Shown: positions 34,175-43,703, counted from the stretch's first letter. The stretch: 64,000 nucleotides of DNA from Rubeoparvulum massiliense (GCF_001049895.1 NZ_CVPE01000003.1:186001-250000); one strand, 5' to 3'. Notes: generated by a model from the sequence alone, not told the origin. Translations and numbers: made by a program.

Positions 34175-34425
34175 CTAATAAACCCCTTTTTCACTGTGTA
34201 TATGAGGATATTTTGTGTCCAAACTTTCATCTAAATATGGATAGTTTTCGAATTCCTGCTGTTTATTATTTATTTTTTTGTGAATTCCCTTTAGAGTTGA
34301 GTAGGGATTGTTCTTATTAATAAAACGGTTTTTATGGATTTTGGACTTCATTACTTTTTTGCTCCATATAGTGGGCAAACCTGATTCATCATGTACATGC
34401 ATCGTGTGTAGAAAGGAAGATAATC

Positions 34426-36282
34426 ATGCTTAGTCGCTTTTTAAAGAAAGATTTGATTTTGATGCATGCCCCTAGTGTTTATGACTTCCGTAAAGAATCG
34501 GTTATGTTTGGGCCGATCAGTGATGTGGTCCCTTCATCTGCTGTATTCGAAATGTATCCCGTAGGTCAAACCAGTATCGCTGATACATTGGAACGCAATG
34601 GCTATAATGTGCAAATTATCAACATCGCATACAAGATGTTACAGGATGCCAACTATGATCCAGAAGAAGAGATCGCTCGTCTAAAGCCTCGCCTCTTCGG
34701 GATTGACCTACACTGGCTCCCCCATGCCCATGGTGCTGTGGAGCTTGCAAAAATCTGCAAAAAATATCATCCGGAAATTCCTGTGATGTTTGGTGGTCTT
34801 TCTTCATCCTATTTCCATGAGGAATTGATCAGCCACGACTACTGCGATTTCGTCGTACGTGGTGATTCTACGGAGGAGCCTATCCGTCAACTAATGAGCG
34901 CCTTACGTACTGGCGGTTCCTTCCGTGAAATTCCGAACTTAACATGGAAGAAGCCCGATGGCACCCCGGTGGTGAATGAGCTTTCGTATGTACCAGATAA
35001 CTTGGACTACACTGCTGTGCCTAGCTATCGCTATGTCATCGGTTCGGTCTTTAAATATGGGAGCTTAAAAAATGTGGTGCCTTATGTGAAGTGGTTGAAT
35101 TATCCCACCACTGCCTTGCTCACAGCCCGTGGCTGTACACAAAACTGCTCCGTATGTGGTGGATCCAAATTCGCCTATGAGCGTGTATGTAATCGACGGA
35201 AACCTGCTTTCCGTTCACCGGAAACCCTCATTGAGGATATTCGCCTGATTCAAACCTTTGGGTCAGCGCCCATCTTTATTCTCCACGATATCCGGCAAGC
35301 AGGTATGGAGTATGCAAGACGCTTCTTTGACCTCCTTAAGAAGGAAAATATCCGTAATGAATTGGTTATTGAGCTCTTCTATCCAGCTGATGAGGAGTAC
35401 TTTAAGATGATTGCGGAGAGTGTTCCCAAGTTTAGTCTCGAAGTGACCATTGAAAGTCACGATGAAAAAATACGGATGTTAAATGGGAAGTTTAAATGTA
35501 CCAATGAGAAGTTTGAAGAAACGTTAGAAGCAGCACTTAAATATAACTGTCGTAAGATCGATATCTTCTTCATGACTGGGATTCCTAAGCAAACCTATGA
35601 GAATGCTCTGGAAAGCATCGATTATTGCCGTCATCTCTTGGAACGCTTTAATGGTGACCCACGTCTTGCCCTCTTCATCTCACCATTGGCTCCCTTCCTG
35701 GATCCTGGTAGCCTTGCCTATGAAAAGCCAGAAATCTATGGTTATAAGAAGTTCTGCCATACCCTAGAGGATCATCGCAAGGCCATCTGTCAGCCAAGCT
35801 GGAAGCATATTCTTAGCTATGAGACCGACAGCATGACGCGAGATGAGATTGTGGAAGCAACCTATGAGACCGCTTATCGTCTCAATGAATTGAAGTATGA
35901 ATATAATCTCATCGACCAAACGCTGTATGAAGATATTAAATATCGTATACAGGCAGCTCGAGAAACCATTGCCAAGATCGATGCCATCATGTTGATTGAG
36001 GATGAAGCAGAACGGAAGAAGCAGCTGGATGCATTAAAAGAAGAGGTAGCTGAATTAAACAAAGCCACCATCTGTGGTGAAGATGAATTGAAATGGGATA
36101 TCACGAGAAAATTTGCCGTTGGTTTCTCCCTCTTCAAGCTTCTAAGTAAACTTTGGGTTGAGTCGGTTGGTCACGGTGTACGCCGCCTCTTTGGGATCTA
36201 TGACCGTCATCCCTTGCAAGTGCCAATGCAACGGGCAAAGGGTGAGCGTAAAGTGGCTGCCATTAAACAGGGTGAGAAATAA
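34426..36282 (+). CDS. B12-binding-type radical SAM protein (Ta0216-like)
   Basis: 618 residues. The N-terminal third resembles a cobalamin-binding domain, with FGIDLHWLPHAHGAVELAKICKK (D-L-H near residue 97) and MFGGLSSSYFHEEL. The radical SAM cluster motif is C237, C241, C244 (GCTQNCSVCGG) with SPETLIEDIRLI after it. The C-terminal 200 residues are helical and specific to this family. It resembles the B12-binding/radical SAM group named after archaeal Ta0216, whose reaction is unknown. Start ATG 34426 with GAAAGGAAG 7 bases upstream. No pathway partner is adjacent. It occupies the position between yrrI and yrrD where B. subtilis has glnQHMP. Confidence 0.88.
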   Translation: MLSRFLKKDLILMHAPSVYDFRKESVMFGPISDVVPSSAVFEMYPVGQTSIADTLERNGYNVQIINIAYKMLQDANYDPEEEIARLKPRLFGIDLHWLPHAHGAVELAKICKKYHPEIPVMFGGLSSSYFHEELISHDYCDFVVRGDSTEEPIRQLMSALRTGGSFREIPNLTWKKPDGTPVVNELSYVPDNLDYTAVPSYRYVIGSVFKYGSLKNVVPYVKWLNYPTTALLTARGCTQNCSVCGGSKFAYERVCNRRKPAFRSPETLIEDIRLIQTFGSAPIFILHDIRQAGMEYARRFFDLLKKENIRNELVIELFYPADEEYFKMIAESVPKFSLEVTIESHDEKIRMLNGKFKCTNEKFEETLEAALKYNCRKIDIFFMTGIPKQTYENALESIDYCRHLLERFNGDPRLALFISPLAPFLDPGSLAYEKPEIYGYKKFCHTLEDHRKAICQPSWKHILSYETDSMTRDEIVEATYETAYRLNELKYEYNLIDQTLYEDIKYRIQAARETIAKIDAIMLIEDEAERKKQLDALKEEVAELNKATICGEDELKWDITRKFAVGFSLFKLLSKLWVESVGHGVRRLFGIYDRHPLQVPMQRAKGERKVAAIKQGEK

Positions 36283-36319
36283 ACATGCTCCTAAAGCATT
36301 CCAATATCACGTTTTATCA

Positions 36320-36360
36320 TAGTAAAAGAGGTGACCTCAATGAGGTCACCTCTTTTACTA
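36320..36360. terminator. Long perfect hairpin, probable bidirectional terminator
   Basis: Twenty-base perfect inverted repeat (TAGTAAAAGAGGTGACCTCA and its complement) with a one-base loop, between convergent genes. T-rich and A-rich arms (TTTTAC) end the stem on both strands. Confidence 0.85.
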
Positions 36361-36390
36361 TTACTCAGCACGGAGAGCTGCATTCATGAC

Positions 36391-36594
36391 TTAGCGGGCA
36401 AATTGACGGATCATACGACGTCCTGTTCGGGCCATCTGCCGGGTTGGGAGAAGATCCCCTATTTCAATGCGTGCCATACGGCGTATGCCACGTGTCACCG
36501 TACGATTTATCCGACGGCGAGCACGCCCTGTATTCATTCGGGATACACTAAAAAAAGCAAGCATGGCAATGACGGATGCTAAAACGATACGCAT
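36391..36594 (-). CDS. 67-residue Arg-rich small membrane protein (DUF3918-like)
   Basis: Start ATG 36594 with AAAGGGG upstream. A short hydrophobic segment (RIVLASVIAMLAFFSVSRM) is followed by a strongly basic tail with about 15 arginines (GRARRRINRTVTRGIRRMAR). This resembles small DUF3918-type proteins of Bacilli, membrane-anchored with a basic cytoplasmic tail; the match is by eye. Function unknown. Confidence 0.65.
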   Translation of the reverse strand: MRIVLASVIAMLAFFSVSRMNTGRARRRINRTVTRGIRRMARIEIGDLLPTRQMARTGRRMIRQFAR

Positions 36595-36630
36595 ATGGAA
36601 CCGCCCCTTTCAAAATGGTAAGGAAGAGTT

Positions 36631-36831
36631 TTACATGAGATCACCATCTGAAACCCGATCTGACAGAAAGAGATCATCCAGTGAGCTTAGACTTCCATCT
36701 TCCTCTACCTGATAAATATGTTTGGCAGTCGTACCAGTCTGCTCAAATTCTACAAAACAATGCCAACAGTAATATTGGTTGGTTCCCACCCTACCTGTAT
36801 CGATGCTGCCACAATTAGGACATGTGATCAT
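36631..36831 (-). CDS. 66-residue zinc-ribbon protein
   Basis: Start ATG 36831 with AGGAGG 7 bases upstream. An N-terminal four-cysteine zinc ribbon (CPNCGSIDTGRVGTNQYYCWHC, Cys 4, 7, 22 and 25) is followed by an acidic C-terminal tail (VEEDGSLSSLDDLFLSDRVSDGDLM). The size and cysteine spacing fit small nucleic-acid- or protein-binding zinc ribbons. It starts 12 bases after the yrrD stop, so it is probably in that operon. Role unknown. Confidence 0.8.
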   Translation of the reverse strand: MITCPNCGSIDTGRVGTNQYYCWHCFVEFEQTGTTAKHIYQVEEDGSLSSLDDLFLSDRVSDGDLM

Positions 36832-36842
36832 AAGCCTTCCTC

Positions 36843-37334
36843 CTAGGGTTCCACCGATTCGGCATCGTGAGGAACGATTAAGGCATCCTTACCCCAAGCT
36901 AGTTGTGCAGGATGCCTTAACACTTGTCGTCCTTCCATCACATCTGCCATAAATCCATCGGATAGTTCATACCCTAGAATCATGCCCAATTCAGGTTGAA
37001 AATATACGTCCTGAATCTGTCCCAATTCCTTCCCATTCACCGTATAAACCATCTTCCCCTTCAGGGTTTGATCGCCACGAAGCATGGTAATATACGAAAA
37101 GTCAGGGAAAGGCTGAATCACTTCCTCAGAAGCGATGGATATGCAATCTTCACCAATGGCAACAATCTGCTGACTGGGAACCATCTCACCTTTTTTAAAA
37201 AAGCCTTTCTCCTCCAAGAGAATACCCTCTAATCTCCAGTGCTCATTGAAAAGAAGGTCACGTACTTCCCCTACACATTTCCCCGTATCGATGGCAAAAA
37301 CAGGTAGACCCAATACATGCTCCGCCTTTTGCAT
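36843..37334 (-). CDS. yrrD: PRC-barrel domain protein (YrrD)
   Basis: 163 residues from ATG 37334. It has two PRC-barrel domains: residues 1-75 (VLGLPVFAIDTGKCVGEVRDLLFNEHWRLEGILL) and 85-150 (YTVNGKELGQIQDVYFQPELGMILGYELSDGF). PRC-barrels occur in RimM and photosynthetic reaction centres and mediate protein contacts. Its place next to recD2 matches B. subtilis. No catalytic residues are seen. Confidence 0.9.
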   Translation of the reverse strand: MQKAEHVLGLPVFAIDTGKCVGEVRDLLFNEHWRLEGILLEEKGFFKKGEMVPSQQIVAIGEDCISIASEEVIQPFPDFSYITMLRGDQTLKGKMVYTVNGKELGQIQDVYFQPELGMILGYELSDGFMADVMEGRQVLRHPAQLAWGKDALIVPHDAESVEP

Positions 37335-37397
37335 CACGAGGGCCGCTCTCCGTATATGTTAGTATGAGTTGGGATTAAAAAAAGAATGAGCGTTGAA

Positions 37398-39662
37398 TTA
37401 TCCCTCTATTGAGATATTTTGTAGACGCTCACATAGATAGGTGTAACGTTTCCCCTCGTCAGTTCGCTGGATCCCGTGCTGAAACGCAGCCAACTCACCG
37501 CAGAGAATTAAGTAGGACTTGCCACGAGTAACTGCTGTATAGATTAGATTGCGTCGTAGCATGCGATAATATTGACGACTTAGAGGGATAATAACCATGG
37601 AGAACTCACTACCCTGGGCCTTATGGATGGAGCAGCAATAGGAGAGGGTTAATTGGTTCGCATCCTTCTTCTCATAACGCACTTCGATCCCATCGAAATC
37701 CACCACTAAGGTCTCTGCATCAGCATCTTGTTCTCCTGGTTGGAGAATCGCCACCACTTCACCCATATCCCCGTTATAGACACCAGCATTAGGGTCATTC
37801 ACCAATTGTAAGACCTTATCGCCTGTCCGAAAAACAGTGTCATGCCAATTGATTTCACGCTTCTCCTCAGAAGGTGGATTAAAAAGAGCTTGGAGCTCCT
37901 GATTCAAATTATCAATTCCCAAAACACCACGATACATGGGAGCCAATACTTGGAGCTCCTTGGCTTCAAAGCCCTTGGATAAAGCATTTTGACATACCTG
38001 TTTTACCACGTCTAAAAGCTGAGTTGATGAGCAAGCTAAGAAGGCGCGATCATTCTGCTTTTCTAAAATGTCCTCAGGACAGTGACCTTCCCGTATGGCA
38101 TGGGCTAGCTGAATAATTGAGGATCCTTCGGCCTGACGATAGATGGTATCTAAGGTGATCACAGGGATTAATTCACTCTGGATTATATCCTGTAGCACAC
38201 GACCTGGTCCCACCGAGGGAAGCTGGTGCACATCACCAACGAGGATCACCTTCACCTGATCAGGGAGCGCTCGTAAGAGTTGGAAAGCAAGATAGGTATC
38301 CACCATGGAGGACTCATCAATAATAAAGAGCTTCCCAGAGACAGGATTCTCTTCATCATATTGCACGCCCTCCCCATTCCAGCCCAGCATACGATGGATC
38401 GTCATCGCTGGCAAGCCCGTGGACTCTGCCATGCGCTTGGCTGCACGTCCAGTGGGTGCAATGAGGCGAACGGGATAGGGATCACCATCAGGATCACGAT
38501 AATCCTCAGGATCCAATGAATGACCATACAGGTCACTAAACACCTCACAAATTCCCCGTATCACTGTGGTTTTCCCTGTTCCGGGTCCCCCAGTTAGGAT
38601 CAGGATAGAAGCTTTCATTGCCAGTTCAATGGCTTCGCGCTGCTTCTCCGAATAGGTGATACCATGTTGTTCCTCAACGCGCCCGATGGATTTGTACAAC
38701 TCATCGAGGGTAAATGTCTGGGTTGCTTCCTGTGAGCTAATACGAGATAGAGCTTGGGCCACTCCCCGCTCAGAAAAGTAGAGAGAGGGTAAATACACCC
38801 GTTCCTCATCCATGATCAATTTATCATCTGCAACCAAACCTCCGAGCATCTGAGTAATCTGCGTAATGGCTACTGCCTCTTGCTCAGGCTGGATCAACTC
38901 CAATGCCTTCTCTAAGAGTTCAACATCAAGCAAGAATACATGACCGTTCCTCTGACACTCTTCCTGGAGCACATAGAGAATGGCTGCTCGTTGTCGTTCT
39001 GGTGCATCTGGTGCCATACCAAGAGCCTGAGCAATTCGATCCGCTCGTTGAAACCCAATCCCCTCCACATCCTCAATCAATTGAAAGGGATTATGCTTAC
39101 AGATCTGGAGTGCTTCCTCACTGTAGGCTTGATAAATCCGATTCACAAGCTGCGGACCAATGCCGAAGGGATACAGGAAGACCATGAGCTGCTCAATCAT
39201 ATGGTTCTCTGCGATCCCCTTTTGCAGCGTATTGATCTTATCCATGGATATCCCAGAAACCTCTGCTAACCGTTCTGGTTCCTGACTAATGATTTCAAGG
39301 CAATGATCACCAAAATGATCCACTAGCTTCTCGGCAGTCCTTACGCCGATGCCAGGAAAGAGATCACTAGAGAGATACTTAATTACCCCTTCACGACTGC
39401 TCGGTTTCACACGTTCAAAATACTGAGGTATAAATTGGCGCCCATACTTCGGGTGATTCTGCCAGTCCCCATAAAAGATCAGCCACTCTTCTTCATGAGG
39501 CAACGGAAAATAGCCAGCAACCACAATGTTCTTCTCCGATGGAGAGGAGGCTTCTTCCACTTGGAAACGGATGACGCTATAAAGATTCTCAACATTATGG
39601 AAAACAGCCTGGATCATCTGACCTCGGACATACTCCACTTCTTCTCGCTTCAACCCTTCCAT
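37398..39662 (-). CDS. recD2: RecD2 5'-3' DNA helicase (YrrC)
   Basis: 754 residues from ATG 39662 (GGAGGAGG upstream). The N-terminal RecD2-specific region has an OB-like fold and helix-hairpin-helix (LFPGIGVRTAEKLVDHFGDHCLEII). SF1B helicase motifs follow: Walker A LTGGPGTGKTTVIRG near residues 353-367, motif II IDESSMVD, motif III LVGDVHQLPSVGPGRVL and motif VI YTAVTRGKSYLIL. RecD2 takes part in DNA repair and replication-fork progression in bacteria without RecBCD. Confidence 0.95.
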   Translation of the reverse strand: MEGLKREEVEYVRGQMIQAVFHNVENLYSVIRFQVEEASSPSEKNIVVAGYFPLPHEEEWLIFYGDWQNHPKYGRQFIPQYFERVKPSSREGVIKYLSSDLFPGIGVRTAEKLVDHFGDHCLEIISQEPERLAEVSGISMDKINTLQKGIAENHMIEQLMVFLYPFGIGPQLVNRIYQAYSEEALQICKHNPFQLIEDVEGIGFQRADRIAQALGMAPDAPERQRAAILYVLQEECQRNGHVFLLDVELLEKALELIQPEQEAVAITQITQMLGGLVADDKLIMDEERVYLPSLYFSERGVAQALSRISSQEATQTFTLDELYKSIGRVEEQHGITYSEKQREAIELAMKASILILTGGPGTGKTTVIRGICEVFSDLYGHSLDPEDYRDPDGDPYPVRLIAPTGRAAKRMAESTGLPAMTIHRMLGWNGEGVQYDEENPVSGKLFIIDESSMVDTYLAFQLLRALPDQVKVILVGDVHQLPSVGPGRVLQDIIQSELIPVITLDTIYRQAEGSSIIQLAHAIREGHCPEDILEKQNDRAFLACSSTQLLDVVKQVCQNALSKGFEAKELQVLAPMYRGVLGIDNLNQELQALFNPPSEEKREINWHDTVFRTGDKVLQLVNDPNAGVYNGDMGEVVAILQPGEQDADAETLVVDFDGIEVRYEKKDANQLTLSYCCSIHKAQGSEFSMVIIPLSRQYYRMLRRNLIYTAVTRGKSYLILCGELAAFQHGIQRTDEGKRYTYLCERLQNISIEG

Positions 39663-39719
39663 CGTCCTCCTCCTCCCTCCTTGCATTGCGCTTCTTCCCG
39701 ATCCTTACATCATTCCAAA

Positions 39720-40460
39720 TTAATGGAGATGCTCGTAATCCTCGGCTTCATCGTGGGCTCCTTCTTCATATTGGTGGATCAGTTGAAGGGCTTGAGCAGA
39801 AAGCTGATGATCTGAATCAAGCTCTAGGGCCTGGGTTAATGCCGTCTTCGCAAGATCTAATCGATCAAGGTAAACAAAGGCGATCCCCAAATTGTAATGG
39901 GCATCCACATGGGTGGGCTCCAACTCGATGACCCGGGAAAAACAAGCTAACCCATACTCAATTTGTCCGAGCTTTGCATGAATGAGCCCCTTGTAGAAAA
40001 GGGCTTCAATATCATAGGGATTATGGCCATACGCTTCATCCATGTAGGAGAGCGCTTCCTGCGTTGACCCTTGCTCATAATAGATCTTCCCGATCATAAA
40101 ATGAGCATCGCCACTTTCTAGTCCCTGTTGAATCGCGTTCTCATAGGACTGAATAGCAATCGGGTAGAGTCCTAAACCATACTGAGCATTGGCTAGACCA
40201 TAGTAAGCCGTTGCTAAGGTTGGATCTAGCTCAAGGGCTTGCTCATAAAGAAGGGAAGCCTGCTCATATCCTCCCTGTAAGGAGAGAATATCACCTAAAT
40301 TAATGAAGGGGTTGGGATAAGACGGATCAACAGCAACCGCTTGTTGTAGTAGATCAGCCGCTTCTTGTGGCTTCTCCTGTTCCAACAGCTCAAGGGCTTG
40401 GTGATGTAGATCCTCAGCTTTCTTTCGTATTGTCTGTTGATCATCTTCATGCTTCGTCAA
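39720..40460 (-). CDS. yrrB: TPR repeat protein (YrrB)
   Basis: 246 residues from TTG 40460 (AAAGGGG 9 bases upstream; the ATGs upstream lack a good site). It consists of six to seven tetratricopeptide repeats (AYYGLANAQYGLGLYPIAIQSYENAI; AHFMIGKIYYEQGSTQEALSYMDEAY; AHYNLGIAFVYLDRLDLAKTALTQAL). It is a protein-protein scaffold with an acidic C-terminal tail. In B. subtilis yrrB is followed by mnmA, which is absent here. Confidence 0.88.
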   Translation of the reverse strand: MTKHEDDQQTIRKKAEDLHHQALELLEQEKPQEAADLLQQAVAVDPSYPNPFINLGDILSLQGGYEQASLLYEQALELDPTLATAYYGLANAQYGLGLYPIAIQSYENAIQQGLESGDAHFMIGKIYYEQGSTQEALSYMDEAYGHNPYDIEALFYKGLIHAKLGQIEYGLACFSRVIELEPTHVDAHYNLGIAFVYLDRLDLAKTALTQALELDSDHQLSAQALQLIHQYEEGAHDEAEDYEHLH

Positions 40461-40548
40461 ATGATAAAACCCCTTTCTACTCATCATTGAGAACAATTAT
40501 TTTCTAATCTTTATCGAAACATCCTGTTTGCCTCTCTCATCGGATGAG

Positions 40549-41691
40549 TTAGGCTTGTAGACGTTGAACAATTTTCGTTATTTCTAAGAGCGCTTGCTGC
40601 AGTTCCTCTACTTGAAGCTCATAGCCAAGACTAAAGCGGATGGCATTCTCCATCCGTTGCTGATCTAGCCCCATGGCTTGGAGGACATGGGAGACTTCAA
40701 TGGAACCTGCAGAGCAAGCAGATCCAGCAGATGCCGCAACTCCTGCCAAATCTAAATTCATCAACATCATCTCATTCTGAATACCGGGAAAGCTGACATT
40801 GATAATATGAGGGAGGGTCTCCTCTTCATGCCCATTCAGAAGAGGTACTGGCTTGATCTTCAATAAGCCCTCCAAAAATACCTTTCGAAGCTGTATCACC
40901 TTCTGAAACCGTTCTTCTCGTTCTGTCAGCAATAACTCCACTGCCTTGGCAAAGCCTGCAATAGCTCCAACATTCTCAGTCCCTGCCCGTCGTTCCCGCT
41001 CCTGCTTACCTCCCAGCTGACGCGCATAAAGTGGGTGGGTTCGCCGAACATAGAGTGCTCCCGCTCCCTTGGGTCCATTGATCTTATGGGAGGAGATTGT
41101 GAGGAGATCCGCATGCAATTCCTCTACATCGATAGGATAATAGGGATAGCCTTGGACCGCATCCACATGAAAGGCTACTCCCTGCTCCGCTGCCAATTCA
41201 CCAATAGCTTGAATTGGTTGTAATGTCCCCACCTCATTGTTACCAAACATCACACTAATCAAGGTGGTATCTGGACGCAACGCTGCTTTCAAATCAGCAA
41301 TGGTCACACGACCATACTGATCTACAGGAAGGAAGGTAACCTCAAAGCCCCATTCCTCAAGAAAATGAGCTGCTTCCAGCACAGCAGGATGTTCAATCTG
41401 TGTTGTAATGATGTGGCGACCTTGCTCCCGTAACGCCATAGCTGTTCCGACGATGGCAAGATTATCTGCCTCCGTTCCACCACTGGTAAAGATAATTTCC
41501 GAAGGATGGGCATGAAGACTGGTTGCTACCAGATCACGAGCGCGATCCATCATACTCCGGGCCTGACGTCCAATCTGATGAAGACTGGAAGGATTGCCAT
41601 AATATTGTTGATAATAAGGAAGCATCGCCTCCACCACCTCTGGACGAACAGGGGTGGTCGCAGCATGGTCTAAATCGATTACCATTGCCAT
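40549..41691 (-). CDS. iscS: Cysteine desulfurase (IscS/NifS type, YrvO)
   Basis: 380 residues from ATG 41691 (AGGTG upstream; ATG 41685 is also possible). It is a PLP class V enzyme with LDHAATTPVRPEV, the PLP lysine in LLTISSHKINGPKGAGALYVR and the catalytic-cysteine loop AASAGSACSAGSIEVSHVLQAMG. It releases sulfur from cysteine as a persulfide for thiolation, in B. subtilis YrvO mainly for tRNA 2-thiouridine with MnmA. It follows cymR directly. Confidence 0.93.
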   Translation of the reverse strand: MAMVIDLDHAATTPVRPEVVEAMLPYYQQYYGNPSSLHQIGRQARSMMDRARDLVATSLHAHPSEIIFTSGGTEADNLAIVGTAMALREQGRHIITTQIEHPAVLEAAHFLEEWGFEVTFLPVDQYGRVTIADLKAALRPDTTLISVMFGNNEVGTLQPIQAIGELAAEQGVAFHVDAVQGYPYYPIDVEELHADLLTISSHKINGPKGAGALYVRRTHPLYARQLGGKQERERRAGTENVGAIAGFAKAVELLLTEREERFQKVIQLRKVFLEGLLKIKPVPLLNGHEEETLPHIINVSFPGIQNEMMLMNLDLAGVAASAGSACSAGSIEVSHVLQAMGLDQQRMENAIRFSLGYELQVEELQQALLEITKIVQRLQA

Positions 41692-41709
41692 CAACGTCAC
41701 CTTCTCCAA

Positions 41710-42129
41710 TTAAATATAAAACATATAGCCATCGGGCTCTTCTTCCGTTTCCTCTTCAATCATCTCAGCCAAGGTAGTACCATTGAGGACCTGAGCAATA
41801 CTATCTCGCAGTCGTAACCAGAGGCGTCGTTTCGCTGGATCCTCTTCGGTCTCAAAATCCACCGGGCTTAAGGGTCCTTCCAAGGCGCGTAAGATTTCAC
41901 CTACGGTAATCTCCTGTGGCGAGCGACTTAACCGATACCCACCATAAGCTCCTCGTACACTCTTGATCAAGCTAGCATGGCGTAAAGGAGGGATGAGCTG
42001 CTCTAGATAGTGTTCAGAGAGCTGATTACGCTGAGCGATCTCCTTCAAGGGCAGAGGCTGGTTCTCCTCATGGCGAGCCAGTTCCATCATCACCGTGAGA
42101 CCATAGCGCCCCCGTGTGGTAATCTTCAT
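41710..42129 (-). CDS. cymR: Rrf2 family cysteine-metabolism repressor CymR
   Basis: 139 residues. Winged helix of Rrf2 type (MKITTRGRYGLTVMMELARH..EIAQRNQLSEHYLEQLIPPLRHASLIKSVRGAYGGYRLSRSPQEITVGEILRALEGPL). It has no cysteines, so it cannot hold the iron-sulfur cluster of IscR, which agrees with CymR-type action through CysK. Start ATG 42129 overlaps the rarA stop; it ends just before iscS, the order found in B. subtilis. Confidence 0.92.
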   Translation of the reverse strand: MKITTRGRYGLTVMMELARHEENQPLPLKEIAQRNQLSEHYLEQLIPPLRHASLIKSVRGAYGGYRLSRSPQEITVGEILRALEGPLSPVDFETEEDPAKRRLWLRLRDSIAQVLNGTTLAEMIEEETEEEPDGYMFYI

Positions 42130-43478
42130 TCCTCTTCCCCTCTCTCTCCTTCCTCGGTGATCCCGTGGAGGGAATCAAGGAAGGCTTTTAGTTTTCGTTC
42201 ATAGCCAATCTCTTTTGGCTGATAGAAACTGGTCTTCACTTCGTCAGGTAAATACTGCTGTCCTACGAAGCCAAAGGGATAATCATGGGGGTATAAGTAG
42301 CCTTTCCCATGTCCCAACCGTTTCGCTCCTTTATAGCTTGCATCACGTAAATGCTGCGGCACATTGCCTTGTCCATGTTGGCGAATATAGGCGAGAGCAG
42401 CATTGATCCCATTATAGGAGGCATTACTCTTCGGTGCAGAAGCCAAAAAAGTGGTGGCCTGTCCTAAAATAATCCGTCCCTCTGGCATCCCTACGAATTG
42501 CAGGGCTTGTAAGCATGCTACCGCCACTTGAATCCCCCGGGGGTCCGCATTTCCAATATCCTCACTGGCACTGATCACCAGACGGCGTGCAATAAACTTC
42601 GGATCCTCCCCTGCCTCTAGCATCACAGCCAGCCAATAGAGAGCGGCATCAGGATCAGAGCCACGGATAGATTTAATAAAGGCTGAAATAATATCATAAT
42701 GCTGATCGCCACCTTTATCATAGCGGACAGCACGACGTTGAATCGATTCTTCTGCCACAGCTAAGGTGACATGGATGGTACCATCAGCAGCCATGGGTGT
42801 TGTGGTCACAGCTAGCTCTAAAGCATTGAGTAGTCTACGAGCATCACCACCTGCGTACTCTACTAGGTGGTGAAATGCCTCTTCATCTACTTGGATATGG
42901 AGATCACCAAATCCAGCTGCCGAATCCTGCAAGGCGCGTTCGCCAATCTGGCGAAGCTCCTGCTCATTCAAGAGATGAAGTTGAAAAATTTGCGACCGAG
43001 AGAGCAGCGCTTGATTCACTTCAAAGAAGGGATTCTCTGTGGTTGCACCGATTAAGATAATCGTCCCATCCTCTACATAGGGTAGTAAAGCATCCTGCTG
43101 TGCTTTATTAAACCGATGAATTTCATCGATGAAGAGGATGGTTCGGCGCTGATCCATGGCTAAGCGATTCTTGGCCTCTTCCATTAGCTTGCGCAGATCC
43201 GCCACACCTGATGTGACAGCATTCAATTTGGCAAAGTGACTCTTGGTTTGTGCGGCGATCACCTGAGCCAATGTGGTCTTTCCTGTCCCCGGAGGGCCAT
43301 AGAAAATGAGGGAAGAGAGCTGATCAGCTTCGATAGCACGGCGCAACAGCTTGCCTGGCCCTAATAGATGGCTCTGCCCTACCACCTCGTCCAAGGAATG
43401 GGGGCGCATCCGAGCTGCCAGGGGACCTCGTTTACCTTCATCCTGTTGTTGCTCTTCATAGGCTGAAAAAAGATCCAT
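42126..43478 (-). CDS. rarA: RarA/MgsA replication-associated AAA+ ATPase (YrvN)
   Basis: 450 residues. AAA+ with RPHSLDEVVGQSHLLG, Walker A FYGPPGTGKTTLAQ near residue 58 and Walker B ILFIDEIHRF. Sensor 1 IGATTENPFFEVNQALLSR and the C-terminal tetramerisation domain (YDKGGDQHYDIISAFIKSIRGSDPDAALYWLAVML) follow. It acts at stalled replication forks. Start ATG 43478 with GGAGGAGG. It is the first gene of a unit with cymR and iscS. Confidence 0.95.
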   Translation of the reverse strand: MDLFSAYEEQQQDEGKRGPLAARMRPHSLDEVVGQSHLLGPGKLLRRAIEADQLSSLIFYGPPGTGKTTLAQVIAAQTKSHFAKLNAVTSGVADLRKLMEEAKNRLAMDQRRTILFIDEIHRFNKAQQDALLPYVEDGTIILIGATTENPFFEVNQALLSRSQIFQLHLLNEQELRQIGERALQDSAAGFGDLHIQVDEEAFHHLVEYAGGDARRLLNALELAVTTTPMAADGTIHVTLAVAEESIQRRAVRYDKGGDQHYDIISAFIKSIRGSDPDAALYWLAVMLEAGEDPKFIARRLVISASEDIGNADPRGIQVAVACLQALQFVGMPEGRIILGQATTFLASAPKSNASYNGINAALAYIRQHGQGNVPQHLRDASYKGAKRLGHGKGYLYPHDYPFGFVGQQYLPDEVKTSFYQPKEIGYERKLKAFLDSLHGITEEGERGEEE

Positions 43479-43573
43479 ATAGCCTCCTCCTCCGTTTTTG
43501 TTCCGTCCTAATCTCTACTCATTATAGGAAAGTGTATTCCCAGTGTAAAGGTTGGTTTTCCATTGAAAGCCAT

Positions 43574-43608
43574 GAAAAAATGAGCGTTTCAAGAACGCCC
43601 ATTTTTTC
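43574..43608. terminator. Bidirectional terminator between rarA and the antiporter gene
   Basis: AAAAAATG(A/G)GCGTT arms around CTTG, with T6 tracts on both strands. It lies after the NhaC-like gene on the minus strand. Confidence 0.85.
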
Positions 43609-43703
43609 AGTGAATATGAAGCGAAAATTATTCGAAAGAAAATGTATAGATTCGTTCGATCTTATGGCGATTACCTGTCGATTACATATTCTAGTCACTG
43701 TTT

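Noticed and set aside
34175-34402. 75-codon minus-strand frame between yrrI and the radical SAM gene
   Set aside because: No ribosome site, low-complexity basic composition and no recognisable motif; the gap more likely holds promoters.
36320-36360. Long perfect palindrome as a regulator binding site or phage att site
   Set aside because: It lies between the ends of convergent genes with T-rich arms, the normal place and form of a terminator.
43479-43703. Possible small gene downstream of the antiporter (plus-strand frame from 43532)
   Set aside because: It is made of the bidirectional terminator and runs over the antiporter C terminus; no ribosome site.
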